From positions 117,797 to 181,796 of the forward strand of contig NZ_JALKBF010000002.1 in NCBI RefSeq assembly GCF_023016085.1: a stretch of DNA of 64,000 nucleotides, written 5' to 3'. The notes under the pieces were generated by a model. It worked only from the letters and a program-made list of their open reading frames with translations, had not been told where the DNA came from and did no database searches. Below, piece after piece: positions 55,160-64,000 of this stretch. Both the position numbers and the translations under genes were made by a program. The stretch is from Aliiroseovarius sp. F47248L (GTDB lineage Bacteria; Pseudomonadota; Alphaproteobacteria; Rhodobacterales; Rhodobacteraceae). Numbering within the stretch: the stretch's first letter is position 1; every line of letters starts with the position of its first letter.

Positions 55160-55954
55160 GTGCTTTTCAAAAGAACAACAGCGAACCCGGAATTTGATGC
55201 CCCTTTCAACACACTGCGCCGCCGCGCGCGCCTGTTGCATGTGAACATCAAGTATAACGGTGTGGCGCAGACCGGGTCGGTCCTGTTGCTGGGTGCAGCG
55301 CAGAGGATACGACTTTGGCCCGGTCCCGTGGCCAAGCTGGGCCAATGCCGGCACAGTCGCGACCTTGACGTTCAAGGGATCGTCGATGTGTCGGACCTGT
55401 TGGTCTCGGATCTGAAGCGCAGCGCGGCAAACCGTTATGAACCGACCCCTGCGCTTGAGTTTCGCCACGTTCTGCAATCCCTGAAGCTGCCGTACGAGCA
55501 GTATGACTTTGTGGATTACGGGTCTGGCAAGGGTGCGATATTGGCCGCGGCTGCGCGTTATCCGTTTCGTCAGGTAACGGGTATTGAATTTTGCGCGAAC
55601 CTGCACGCAAATGCACAACGAAACATCGCGGCCTTGAAAACCCGCGCGACAGATCAAATCGTATCGGTTCTGGCCGACGCACGGGATTATACGCCGCGCC
55701 CCGGTCCGCTTATTGTCTATCTCTATAACCCGTTCAACTATGACATCATGGGACCGGTGCTTGAGAACTGCATTCAGGCTGCGCAGCATTCTGATCGACC
55801 CTGCTACCTGATGTACAAGAACCCGTTTCTGCGCGACCGGTTGGATGCCCACCCTGCCCTTGAAAAAGTTCGCGAACCTTTCGGCGGGTCATGGGCGGTG
55901 TATCGGTTCAGTTCGGGTCGGCAGTCCCAAGCGCCGCAGTCAGTTCGGACATGA
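55160..55954 (+). CDS. Class I SAM-dependent methyltransferase-like protein
   Basis: The 264-residue protein has motif I in FVDYGSGKGAIL and an acidic second strand VTGIEFCANL, followed by VYLYNPFNYDIM where many methyltransferases have the NPPY-type motif. It starts at GTG 55160. The 3' end overlaps the convergent DegT gene by 47 bases. The product may modify a sugar or lipid of the nearby polysaccharide pathway; the substrate is unknown. Confidence 0.75.
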   Translation: MLFKRTTANPEFDAPFNTLRRRARLLHVNIKYNGVAQTGSVLLLGAAQRIRLWPGPVAKLGQCRHSRDLDVQGIVDVSDLLVSDLKRSAANRYEPTPALEFRHVLQSLKLPYEQYDFVDYGSGKGAILAAAARYPFRQVTGIEFCANLHANAQRNIAALKTRATDQIVSVLADARDYTPRPGPLIVYLYNPFNYDIMGPVLENCIQAAQHSDRPCYLMYKNPFLRDRLDAHPALEKVREPFGGSWAVYRFSSGRQSQAPQSVRT

Positions 55955-57083
55955 TCAAGCTGATGTGACCCCTGTCCAGATGCTGACCACATGGCAGTGA
56001 CAATACGTGATCTTTCAGAAATTTCGCATCATCAAAGCCATCCCAGTTCAGCTTTTGATTATAGCCTGACCACCACGGGGTGGCGGCGATCCCGCGCGCA
56101 GAAAGGCGCGCCGCCAAAGCATCGCGGTCTTCAACAAGAACAGGATAAGACAACGGGCACGCCGTTTCGGGCAGCGTCGCATAAAGCGGAGCTATACCCG
56201 CAGTATCTGACAGAAGGGTTTGATAAGTCTGGTAATTCTCGCGCCTACGCGCACGAGTCTGTGTTGGATTGAACGTCTCAAGGGCGCGTTTGGTAAAGCC
56301 GCTGATCCGACTGCTCCGCAATGCGGGGTCGAAGTAGTAACCCGGCGGCATGTCGATATGTGGGCCCGGCTCTGCAAAGGTGGTCGACACAGCTCGGCCC
56401 TTGCGCCGCCACATCGCCAGCTTTCGAAGTGTACGCGGACCCAAGACCGCCTCCAGCCCCATTCGGATATACGGTTTGCGCAGCAAAGATGCCGGTGGTG
56501 GTTGATCAAACGGGCGTTGGAAATTCAAACCATTTGCGTTCAGCACGATCGCGCCGCCCGCCAGAACAGGAAAAAGCTTGTAGAAGCAAAAGACACTGAC
56601 ATCACCGGCAAACCCCTCGGCGGGATTGTCACCACTCAGCAGGCTCAGTGCGCAATCTTCGATCAGAAACAGCCCGTGTTCATCGCAAAGCGCACGAAGC
56701 GCGGAAGTATCGGGTTGCAGCATTCCGAAATAATGGATCAGGTAAATCGCCTTGGTCTTTGGTGTGATACGACGCGCGATATCCGCCAGATCTGGGCATG
56801 TCCGGCGATCAACACGATAGAACGCGATGTCCAGCCCGGCGTCCAGCAGAGGATCAAGTTCGGACCCACAGTTATAGGCAGGGGCAAGCACCCCATCGCC
56901 CGGCTGTAGGCCCAGAATATCACAGGCTTCACGCAGGGCTGTGCGGGTGTTGAAACTATAGGCCACGCGACGCCCGTCGAACAACGGCTCCAACCCGCCA
57001 TCGGGGTCGCGCGACAACAAGGACCACGACGACGGCGTGGGGTCGGCGCAGTCCAGATGCTGGCGCGTCAGGTCAGTCATCAT
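55908..57083 (-). CDS. DegT/DnrJ/EryC1-type PLP aminotransferase
   Basis: The 391-residue protein has the DegT fold order: GVLAPAYNCGSELDPLL, the PLP-contact Asp in LFLIEDCALSL, and the Schiff-base Lys169 in FCFYKLFPVLAGGAIV. Usually a sugar aminotransferase of this family makes amino sugars from keto-sugar nucleotides. The Lys context departs from the common S-x-x-K form, so the exact substrate is uncertain. It is the second gene of a minus-strand pair, overlapping the FemAB-like gene by 11 bases. Confidence 0.85.
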   Translation of the reverse strand: MMTDLTRQHLDCADPTPSSWSLLSRDPDGGLEPLFDGRRVAYSFNTRTALREACDILGLQPGDGVLAPAYNCGSELDPLLDAGLDIAFYRVDRRTCPDLADIARRITPKTKAIYLIHYFGMLQPDTSALRALCDEHGLFLIEDCALSLLSGDNPAEGFAGDVSVFCFYKLFPVLAGGAIVLNANGLNFQRPFDQPPPASLLRKPYIRMGLEAVLGPRTLRKLAMWRRKGRAVSTTFAEPGPHIDMPPGYYFDPALRSSRISGFTKRALETFNPTQTRARRRENYQTYQTLLSDTAGIAPLYATLPETACPLSYPVLVEDRDALAARLSARGIAATPWWSGYNQKLNWDGFDDAKFLKDHVLSLPCGQHLDRGHISLIMSELTAALGTADPN

Positions 57084-58158
57084 CCAACCCTTTCAGCGCC
57101 CGATACCGGCGTCTTGCAGCAGCTTTCAGCACCTCTTTGCCATTGCCGGTCACATGCAGGAAGCGGTTTGAAATCCGACTGCGCTCACCAACCCGAATGA
57201 CCGCTTTCGGGGCGAGTTCGGATTTGTATTTATAGATGTTGTATTTCTTATCCGACTTGTCGGTCGTTTCGACATACCCTTCGACATCCATATGAACGCA
57301 TCCCTTGGACCGCGCCCAAATCATTCCCTCCAGCCATAAAAGCGGCGAAATCCTGAGGTTCTTCAGTGCGTGCAGCAGCTCGGTTTCCGTGGTGAAGTGA
57401 CGCCCATGGGCGGTATGAGTGCTGCGATACATCAACAACCCGCTGATAAAGGCGTCGTCGCTGAACGCGCCCAGCAACATTCCTATGTCACCGGCTTTAT
57501 AAATGTCATCGAAGCTCTGCAAAAAACTGTCTTCGGCCAGCGCAATCAAACCACGCCCCACACGAAGGCGGTTCAAACTGTGCAGGAACTCCGCGGCGCC
57601 ATCAACTGTGGTGATCGGTCTGATCGTGACACCGGCACGTTCTGCCCGCCGCACCTCGCGCCGTGCACTTTTTGAAAACCGCGACATGATCACATCCGGC
57701 TCAGGGTCGATGTCGATCAGCCCGGTGTCGCGGAACACGCCATCACTGGACAGGGAAAAGTGATTGCCTTCTAGCAGCTTATGAAGCGTCCGCGCGTCAT
57801 CCTCAAGCCAATAAGGCGTGATCCTGACGCGTCCGATCCGCGCAAACTCCGGATGGGCAAAAGCTGCATTCAGGAACGAGACCATCGTCGCGGCATCGTT
57901 GCAAACCGGTCCGCTCAGGAAGATGGCATCGCGATAACGGGACGCCAGATACGGGTGCCGGGTGCGTGACAACAAACCGACCCCGGTCAGCGCCCCGTCG
58001 ATACGGCCCAGCACGAACAGAACATCCGCCCCGTCGATACGTTCGGTCGCCGCAAAGCGATGGTCCTGACGTGGGTGCTGAAACGGGGACGAGGACAGGA
58101 ATGTATCCCACTCTGCCTTTTGCTCAGGCCTCAGTTCCTGCACACATTCGATGTCCAT
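57073..58158 (-). CDS. FemAB-like (GNAT-fold) acyl/aminoacyl transferase
   Basis: The 361-residue product from ATG 58158 resembles FemAB/BioF2-like transferases: FSKSARREVRRAERAGVTIRPI is the recurrent helix-strand block, and SRFLHV-type strands follow. FemAB relatives attach amino acids or acyl groups to envelope polymers, and relatives occur in PEP-CTERM/exosortase loci. It overlaps the DegT aminotransferase, so the aminotransferase may make an amino group that this enzyme acylates. An extra 15 residues upstream (to 58203) are possible but not favoured. Confidence 0.75.
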   Translation of the reverse strand: MDIECVQELRPEQKAEWDTFLSSSPFQHPRQDHRFAATERIDGADVLFVLGRIDGALTGVGLLSRTRHPYLASRYRDAIFLSGPVCNDAATMVSFLNAAFAHPEFARIGRVRITPYWLEDDARTLHKLLEGNHFSLSSDGVFRDTGLIDIDPEPDVIMSRFSKSARREVRRAERAGVTIRPITTVDGAAEFLHSLNRLRVGRGLIALAEDSFLQSFDDIYKAGDIGMLLGAFSDDAFISGLLMYRSTHTAHGRHFTTETELLHALKNLRISPLLWLEGMIWARSKGCVHMDVEGYVETTDKSDKKYNIYKYKSELAPKAVIRVGERSRISNRFLHVTGNGKEVLKAAARRRYRALKGLDDD

Positions 58159-58326
58159 AAAGGATCCCGATAATAAACGAAGATCGACGCAATATCGTCG
58201 CATTCAATTGAAATTGTAGGCCAGACAGTAGATACCAGACCCTGTAACGCGCTTTCAGATCATTATATCAGCCTATGTAGCGTAAAATAATAGATATTTG
58301 GTTGTTGTTTAAGAGATACTTTTCGA

Positions 58327-59307
58327 ATGAAGTCTGTTCAGACCCCTAGTGCCACGAATGATGGCCCGTTTGACGTTTCGGTCATCATCGTGAACTGGAA
58401 CACCTGCGATTTGTTGCGGGATTGTTTGCAGTCGATCATCGACCAGACCGAAGCCTCGTGCGAGTTGATTGTCGTCGACAATGCCAGCGCGGACGGATCG
58501 GCAGATATGGTAGCCGCAGAGTTTCCGAATGCTGTCCTGATCGCCAATACGGAAAACAACGGGTTTGCGGCGGCAAACAACCAAGGACTGGCAGTCGCGC
58601 GCGGGGCGCATGTGCTGCTTCTGAACCCGGATACGATCATTCTAGATGGTGCAATCGACAAGATGCTGGCCTGGCTTGCGCGGCACCCGGATGTGGGCTG
58701 TGTCGGCTGTCAGGTGATGGAAGGCCCGGAGGTGATTCAGCGCACGGGTTTTGCCGAACCGGGTCTGATGAACCTGTTGATCGTCAGTCTTGGCCTGATG
58801 CGGCTGGACGGCATACATCCGTTCTTTGGCCGCCCATGGTACACCGATTGGGACCGTAAGTCTGAACGCGACGTCGATGTGGTGTCGGGCATGTTCATGC
58901 TGGTCCCTCGTCATGTGCTGGACAAGGTTGGCCCGCTGGACGACGCCTATTTCGTATATTCCGAGGAAGCCGACTGGTGCTATCGCATTCGTCAGGCCGG
59001 GTGGCGGTGCGTGTTCACCCCCGAAGCACAGATTATCCATCTGGATGGTGGATCGAAAAGCACCTCGCAAATCCGGTCACGCATGTATGTGCAGATGCAG
59101 AAAAGCCATCTGATCTATTCGCGCAAGCACCACGGTAGACTAGGCTATCTGGGGGCCAAGCTGATCTATATCCTGTCGGCGGCCTTGCGGCTGGTGGTAT
59201 TTGGCGCGCTGCGACTTGTGCGCAGCGATGCCGAGACCAAAGCCAAAGTGCGCCTGTCGCTGGCTTCGTTGCAATATCTGCTTCTGGGCAAGGAGCCGAT
59301 GTCCTGA
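58327..59307 (+). CDS. GT2-family glycosyltransferase, rhamnosyltransferase-like
   Basis: The 326-residue protein starts with the GT2 strand FDVSVIIVNWNTCDLL, has VVDNASADGSADM, the metal-binding LLLNPDTIIL, and the C-terminal block DDAYFVYSEEADWCYRIRQAG typical of the rhamnosyltransferase-like subgroup. It should add one sugar to a lipid-linked repeat unit. The stop TGA shares its last base with the following ATG, so it is coupled to the FemAB-like gene. Confidence 0.9.
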   Translation: MKSVQTPSATNDGPFDVSVIIVNWNTCDLLRDCLQSIIDQTEASCELIVVDNASADGSADMVAAEFPNAVLIANTENNGFAAANNQGLAVARGAHVLLLNPDTIILDGAIDKMLAWLARHPDVGCVGCQVMEGPEVIQRTGFAEPGLMNLLIVSLGLMRLDGIHPFFGRPWYTDWDRKSERDVDVVSGMFMLVPRHVLDKVGPLDDAYFVYSEEADWCYRIRQAGWRCVFTPEAQIIHLDGGSKSTSQIRSRMYVQMQKSHLIYSRKHHGRLGYLGAKLIYILSAALRLVVFGALRLVRSDAETKAKVRLSLASLQYLLLGKEPMS

Positions 59308-60497
59308 TGGCGGGCTTCGAACACGAATGGCTGGACGACCCCGATGCGGCGCTGGCGCTGGCGGATGAATGGGAGGCGTTGGCCGACCAGACCGGCGCTG
59401 ACATCTATCTGACACCGGGGTGGTTCGGTGTCTGGTGGCGTCATTTCGGGCAGAAGCGGCGCTTTCGATGTCTTGTTCTGCGTCAAGACGGTGCGCTCGT
59501 CGGGATCCTGCCGTTCAGCATCGAACGCATTTGGGCCGGGCCCGTGCCTCTGAAGCTGGCCCGGCTGGCAGGAACCGATCCGCATTGCCTGATTTTCTCG
59601 CTGCCCGTTCAGACAGAAGCTCTGGGTGCCATTTGGACCACCGCTTGCGCGGGGCTTCTGGACACTGGACTGGCAGATGCGATCAGCCTGACACCAGTCT
59701 CTGACCTGTCGCAAATGCTGGATACTGCCCGTGCCTGCGCTGATCTGCCAAGTGTCGATGTCACCGACCAATCCGCTGGTGCGCATACAGTCTTTGACCT
59801 GCCGGGTGATTTCGACAACTACCTTGCCAGCCTGTCCAAAAAACGGCGCAGTCAGTATCGCCGCGACGTAAAAGGGTTAGAGGCTGCGTTTGACATGACC
59901 ACTCGCGTGGATGTGCCGGACGCCGACGCGTTTGCCGCATTCATCACCTTTCACAACATCCAGTGGCAGGCCATCGGCAAGGGCGGTCATTTCTACGATT
60001 GGCCCGGCAGCAGCGCGTTTTATCAGGAACTCTCCGACACGTTGGAAGACAAGGAACAGGTGCAGTTTCACACCCAGATGGGCAAAGACGGGCCGTTGGC
60101 GACGCAATTCGCCTTGGTTGCTGGGCAGACCTGCCATTGGCGCCTGCCCGCCCGAAGTCTGGACGACACTGCCGACAAGTTGAGCATTGGCAAGGTCGGT
60201 CTGGTGCAAATGATCGAAAGCATGATCAAACAAGGCGTCACTCGGATCGAAGGTGGGATGGGCAGCTATCCCTATAAGCTGTCTTATGGGGGCCGGATGG
60301 TGGATGTTCATCGCATCATCCTGTCACGCGCCGCTGGTGGCACCCGACTACGCCTGAAACTGCTTTTGAAATGGGCCGAACTGGTCAATTTCGTGTATTA
60401 CAGGCTGTGGTTCATCAAGCTGGCACCACGCATTCGGGCGCGCACCGGAATGGGGTTTCACGCCTTGTCCCGCCACTGGATCAAGACGCGGATATAG
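59307..60497 (+). CDS. FemAB/CelD-like GNAT acyltransferase
   Basis: The 396-residue protein has the Acetyltransf_6 (CelD/FemAB-like) pattern: YLTPGWFGVWWRHFGQKRRF, SLSKKRRSQYRRDVKGLEAA, and IKQGVTRIEGGMGSYPYKLSY with the conserved YPYK. It lies between a GT2 and a second FemAB-like gene, with overlapping start and stop codons, so it is part of the same operon. Acylation of a surface glycan is the likely role. Confidence 0.82.
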   Translation: MAGFEHEWLDDPDAALALADEWEALADQTGADIYLTPGWFGVWWRHFGQKRRFRCLVLRQDGALVGILPFSIERIWAGPVPLKLARLAGTDPHCLIFSLPVQTEALGAIWTTACAGLLDTGLADAISLTPVSDLSQMLDTARACADLPSVDVTDQSAGAHTVFDLPGDFDNYLASLSKKRRSQYRRDVKGLEAAFDMTTRVDVPDADAFAAFITFHNIQWQAIGKGGHFYDWPGSSAFYQELSDTLEDKEQVQFHTQMGKDGPLATQFALVAGQTCHWRLPARSLDDTADKLSIGKVGLVQMIESMIKQGVTRIEGGMGSYPYKLSYGGRMVDVHRIILSRAAGGTRLRLKLLLKWAELVNFVYYRLWFIKLAPRIRARTGMGFHALSRHWIKTRI

Positions 60498-60505
60498 GGG
60501 CTTAC

Positions 60506-61534
60506 ATGGTTACCACACGCTATATCGCGGCTGAAGACTGGCCGGACATCTCGCGCCGGTTTCGCGACCTGAGCTTCGAGCAAAGCCTGACTTATGGGCA
60601 GGCCGCCGCCAATCGGATCGGCGGGCAGTTGAAGTTTCTGGTCGTCGAAGAGGGCGCGCAGATCATCGCGGCCACCAGCGTGCGACTGAAAACCATCCCG
60701 GGTCTCGGACGCGGCATTGCATGGATCCCCTCCGGCCCGTTGGTGTTGCCGGTATCTGGTGTTGATCCGGACAACGCACGCCTGCAATCTATCCTGACCG
60801 TGCTCCGCACCCAGTTATGCGACGCGGAAGGTCACGTGCTGCGCCTGCGGTTTCCGGGGATTGCATTGCACGACAAGAACAAAATGGACCCTCTGGCCGC
60901 CACTTGCGGCTATCGCCCGACCGACAAAGTGCCTTCGTATCAATCCTTCGCAATGGATCTGCACAAAGATCACGACACGATGTTGAAGGATCTGATGGGC
61001 AAGTGGCGCACCGACCTTCGCTATGCGTGGAAATCTGATCTTTCACTGGATTCGGGTTACTCCCCTGATTTGCAAACGCGGTTTCTGCGACTGTTTGAGG
61101 ACATCCAGAAAGAAAAAGGCTTTCAACCGGATATCACGCCCGAGTTTCATTTTGCCCTGTCGGGTGATGATCTGCGGTATGACATCCTGATTGCGACAAA
61201 GGATGACGAGGATCTGGCCGGGATCGTGATCGGCTCTTCCGGCAAGGTGGCGACTTATCTGTTCGGCGCAACGGCTGATGCAGGGCGTCGTTTGCGCGCC
61301 GGGTTCTTCCTGACATGGGAAGGTATCAACCTGTCACGCACACGTGGGCTGGACTGGTATGATCTGGGCGGCGTGGATTTCGACGCAAACCCTGCTGTGG
61401 CAAGGTTCAAGGATCGAATGAACGGCACCCCCATCGATGCTGCCGGCCCGTACGAGGCCCGACCGTCACAGCCATGGTCCGCGCTGGTGCTGGGGCTTGA
61501 GGCCGCCTATGGTCGCCTGAAAGGACGTGGCTAA
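60506..61534 (+). CDS. FemX-like peptidoglycan/glycan bridge transferase homologue
   Basis: ATG 60506 has AGGGG six bases upstream and begins 9 bases after the previous stop, giving 342 residues. The pattern (EQSLTYGQAAANRIGGQLKFLVVEEG, WIPSGPLV, GLDWYDLGGVDFDANPAVARFK) is that of lipid II:glycine-type FemX transferases. The actual acceptor here is more likely a polysaccharide precursor, by context; this is inference. Confidence 0.82.
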   Translation: MVTTRYIAAEDWPDISRRFRDLSFEQSLTYGQAAANRIGGQLKFLVVEEGAQIIAATSVRLKTIPGLGRGIAWIPSGPLVLPVSGVDPDNARLQSILTVLRTQLCDAEGHVLRLRFPGIALHDKNKMDPLAATCGYRPTDKVPSYQSFAMDLHKDHDTMLKDLMGKWRTDLRYAWKSDLSLDSGYSPDLQTRFLRLFEDIQKEKGFQPDITPEFHFALSGDDLRYDILIATKDDEDLAGIVIGSSGKVATYLFGATADAGRRLRAGFFLTWEGINLSRTRGLDWYDLGGVDFDANPAVARFKDRMNGTPIDAAGPYEARPSQPWSALVLGLEAAYGRLKGRG

Positions 61535-61535
61535 C

Positions 61536-62201
61536 ATGACCGTCGGCATCATCTTTCACGGCATCGGGACCCCCAAACGCGCCCTTGAACAGGACGAGGC
61601 GCCCTATTGGATCAGCGAAGATCAGTTCTGCCGCGTGCTGGACATGATCGCCGCCCTGCCCGACCCCAACCAGATCAGAATCAGCTTTGACGATAGCAAT
61701 ATCTCGGACATTGAGGTCGGATTGCCGGAACTGACTGCGCGGGGTTTGGTGGCAGATTTCTTCGTTCTGACCGGGCGAATTGGTCAAGCCGGGTCGCTTG
61801 ACGCGTCCGACATTGTCACGCTGCAAAATCAGGGTATGACCATTGGCAGCCACGGGGTCGATCACATGAATTGGTCCACCCTGCCCGCAGACAAACTGCA
61901 CCACGAACTGACGGCTTCGCGCGCCACATTGGAACAGATTTGCGGCCAGACCGTGGCCACCGCTGGCATTCCGTTCGGCGGCTACAACGCGGCTGTTTTG
62001 AAAGCCTTGCGCCAAACCGGTTATACCTGTGCCTATTCCAGTGATTGCGGGACCATGGACCCCAACGCGTTCCTGCGGCCACGGGCGTCGGTGCAGGGCA
62101 AGATGTCTGACGCCGATTTCCGCGCGCTGATCGCGGGTCATTTGTCCATCAAACGCAGAATGCGCCGCTTCATCGGGATGACCCGCAAGCGGCTGACCTA
62201 A
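61536..62201 (+). CDS. Polysaccharide deacetylase (NodB-like)
   Basis: The 221-residue protein carries the NodB deacetylase motifs: the metal-binding Asp pair in ISFDDSNISD and the His pair in GSHGVDHMNW. It is shorter than many family members but contains the core. ATG 61536 begins right after the previous stop. Such enzymes remove N-acetyl groups from extracellular polysaccharides and occur in exosortase loci, where they change polymer charge or anchorage. No signal peptide is apparent, so the cellular location is uncertain. Confidence 0.82.
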   Translation: MTVGIIFHGIGTPKRALEQDEAPYWISEDQFCRVLDMIAALPDPNQIRISFDDSNISDIEVGLPELTARGLVADFFVLTGRIGQAGSLDASDIVTLQNQGMTIGSHGVDHMNWSTLPADKLHHELTASRATLEQICGQTVATAGIPFGGYNAAVLKALRQTGYTCAYSSDCGTMDPNAFLRPRASVQGKMSDADFRALIAGHLSIKRRMRRFIGMTRKRLT

Positions 62202-62210
62202 CCTGTCGGA

Positions 62211-63704
62211 TCAGCACCTTTTCTTGGGATCATGCCCGTTTGGAAAGCGCGTATAGGGCATGTGATCTCGGCGCGGCGATTGTGAGCCCGTGTTGATCCG
62301 GCGCGTTTTCGACGTTTCCTTGACCTTGGGTTCAACGGTAAGATCGCGGGCCAGAACCGGCGCGTCCCCGCGAATACGTGTCACCGCTGGCCTGCGCCTG
62401 CCCGGTGCTTCTTCCGCCTCGTCGGTTGCGGATGGCCCCTCGGGTTTGGTGAAAATAAACCAAACCCCGCTGCCCAACATAAAGAAGGTCCAGGAATAGA
62501 TGTTGGTCCACACATGCACAGTAGACAGCGTGAAAGTCATTCCGATGAACGAGAACATATAGGCCCGGCGCAAACGCCATGTCAGCGGGTCCGCGTCCAC
62601 CTTGGCAAACGCAATGCGCAGAATAATCTCGAAAAAACCCAGGACCAGTAGGATGAAGCCCGGAATGCCAAACTGCATGGCAATCAGAAGCCAGAAATTG
62701 TCCACGGTGCTGGCATGCATCCATCCGGGCCGCTTCCAATCATTCAGACCCAACCCGAAAACCGGGTTGTCCCAGACATTCTGAATCCCATGTTCAAAGA
62801 TCAACCCCCGCCAATAGGCGTTGTGCGGCGAGAAAGTCGCATAGCTCATAAACACCCGGATGGGCGTGCGGTTCGACAGAAGGTCAATGGTGATATAGGC
62901 CAGCACAATCAGCGACAGAAGCAACATCCACCGTGATTTGAGCTTATTGAACATCGCCGCCCAGATGATCAGCCCGATTTGTAACGCCACCGGCAACAAA
63001 GCCCCACTGGACAGTGAAAGGAAAACCCCCGCGCAGATCAGACCCGTGGTCAGATAGCGGCGAAAATTACCCCATTCACCCTTCATGCCAACTACGCAAA
63101 GCGCGAAGGCAACCGAACAAAACAAACCATAGTGAATCGGGTGGGCAAAGACGACCTGCGCCCGATCAAGTCCCATCCGCGATTCCATCACGATATTTTC
63201 AAGACTGAACAAGCCCGGCAGCTTGGCAATCATCTCGATCGCGATAGGCCGCGCGGTCTTGGCTTCGAACAGTGCAAGCGGCAGCGTCAGGATGATTATG
63301 ACAAACAACACCTTCCAGACGGCCATCAAAACCTGTGGCGACCTGACATAAGCACGGGCAAGGATATAGCCGCCCAGAAACTCAACCGCGTTGGATCCGA
63401 TGAACTGAACCGTCCGGTCCGGGTTGTTGACTTGCAAGGCAACCGCAGCCCACCCCATGTGCAAGAAGAACAGAAAATCGGCGAATACCAGACGGCCGTA
63501 TTTGCCGCTCATCAAGTTGATGGTCAGGGGGACGATCATCACCAACAAAAATGCGCGGACACCGTTCAGAAGCACCGGTCCAGCATAGAACTGAAACGGG
63601 ACGACGACCATGATCAGGTAGAACAGCACCGGCAAGGGCAGAACCCTTTTGGACTGGTTTGCGGCACTGAACGATTGCGGTGCGATTTGGTCGGCTGTGG
63701 CCAC
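62211..63704 (-). CDS. O-antigen ligase/polymerase-like polytopic membrane protein
   Basis: The 497-residue protein has about 11-12 membrane segments and a large periplasmic loop with the conserved-looking FSPHNAYWRGLIFEHGIQNVWDNPVFGLGLNDW; H-N-A-Y and GLG are hallmarks of the O-antigen ligase/polymerase superfamily. The charged, unstructured C-terminal tail (about 420-497) is unusual. Converging with the deacetylase, it likely polymerises or ligates the polysaccharide flipped by the 49903 product. Confidence 0.85.
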   Translation of the reverse strand: MATADQIAPQSFSAANQSKRVLPLPVLFYLIMVVVPFQFYAGPVLLNGVRAFLLVMIVPLTINLMSGKYGRLVFADFLFFLHMGWAAVALQVNNPDRTVQFIGSNAVEFLGGYILARAYVRSPQVLMAVWKVLFVIIILTLPLALFEAKTARPIAIEMIAKLPGLFSLENIVMESRMGLDRAQVVFAHPIHYGLFCSVAFALCVVGMKGEWGNFRRYLTTGLICAGVFLSLSSGALLPVALQIGLIIWAAMFNKLKSRWMLLLSLIVLAYITIDLLSNRTPIRVFMSYATFSPHNAYWRGLIFEHGIQNVWDNPVFGLGLNDWKRPGWMHASTVDNFWLLIAMQFGIPGFILLVLGFFEIILRIAFAKVDADPLTWRLRRAYMFSFIGMTFTLSTVHVWTNIYSWTFFMLGSGVWFIFTKPEGPSATDEAEEAPGRRRPAVTRIRGDAPVLARDLTVEPKVKETSKTRRINTGSQSPRRDHMPYTRFPNGHDPKKRC

Positions 63705-64000
63705 GGTATTGGAGCCCTGTAAAATTGACCTGCACCCTCGGTTTTGGGTGCTGACTTAAATAATTAATATAACGTTTGTGCAGGAACTACGCCACCACGG
63801 CCTGAAAAGCAAAGACCATGTGTGCATTGCAGACCGACACACAGGGAACTGGTCGCTTCGAAACAAAAACGACTCGGACCGGTTTGGGGAGGAACAGAAA
63901 GAAACGCCGCGTTGATTGCGTGCCTCTGCGGCAGCAAACGGACCAAGTAGATCATGCGATCTTTGCTAACAGTTCATTGTTTTTCTGACACTTAACGCCA
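63705..64000. other. Upstream region of the ligase-like gene, runs to window edge
   Basis: These 296 bases probably hold the promoter of the minus-strand ligase-like gene. A short open frame (63764-63955, minus) has no recognisable protein character. I see no further supported feature. Confidence 0.4.

Noticed and set aside
63764-63955. Short minus-strand open frame near the right edge
   Set aside because: There is no ribosome site, domain or coding-like composition; it is more likely promoter DNA of the ligase-like gene.

Overview
The window comes from a high-GC alphaproteobacterium, most likely a marine Rhodobacteraceae (Roseobacter-group) member. The grounds are a clade I (Tat-exported) nitrous oxide reductase operon ending in nosX, a TamA/TamB pair, a VPLPA-CTERM exosortase locus, and a large Sfp-dependent NRPS/PKS hybrid. 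Genus is not assignable from the sequence alone. No rRNA, tRNA, CRISPR array, intact insertion sequence or replication gene was seen.

Layout. (1) 1-2382: the 3' end of a type I polyketide synthase (KR tail, DH, ACP, TE) cut by the window edge. (2) 2431-11474: an FNR/NnrR-type site, a small Cys-rich protein, then nosR-Z-D-F-Y-L-X, a complete N2O reduction operon with tightly overlapping genes. (3) 11481-17074, minus strand: tamA-tamB, the outer-membrane assembly module. (4) 17284-29443: a run of glycosyltransferases from several families (DXD sugar transferase, GT2 fused to a methyltransferase-like domain, GT2, GT90, GT8-like), a methyltransferase and an alpha/beta hydrolase, ending in a three-gene cassette: an unknown protein, a LamG-like protein and a sulfatase with an RTX-like tail. 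(5) 29444-30149: AT-richer, apparently decayed DNA. (6) 30150-41999: an alpha/beta hydrolase converging on an Sfp-type phosphopantetheinyl transferase, which sits directly downstream of a 3447-residue hybrid synthetase (A-PCP-KS-AT-ACP-AMT-C-A-PCP-TE). (7) 42291-63704: an exopolysaccharide/exosortase region with a VPLPA-CTERM protein, a PrsT-like TPR lipoprotein, an XrtD-EpsI fusion exosortase, a flippase, a hexapeptide acyltransferase, a giant beta-helix/LamG repeat protein, a DegT aminotransferase, three FemAB-like acyltransferases, a GT2, a polysaccharide deacetylase and an O-antigen ligase/polymerase-like membrane protein.

How the parts work together. NosX flavinylates NosR, NosR supports electron transfer and expression for NosZ, and NosDFY plus NosL supply sulfur and copper for the Cu centres. 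The PPTase activates the carrier proteins of the hybrid synthetase and plausibly those of the PKS at the left edge. Reading of the adenylation pockets suggests that the hybrid joins valine, one malonyl unit whose beta-keto group is transaminated, and beta-alanine, then releases the product through a thioesterase. That is the most distinctive system in the window. The exosortase region probably exports and anchors surface protein together with an extracellular polysaccharide.
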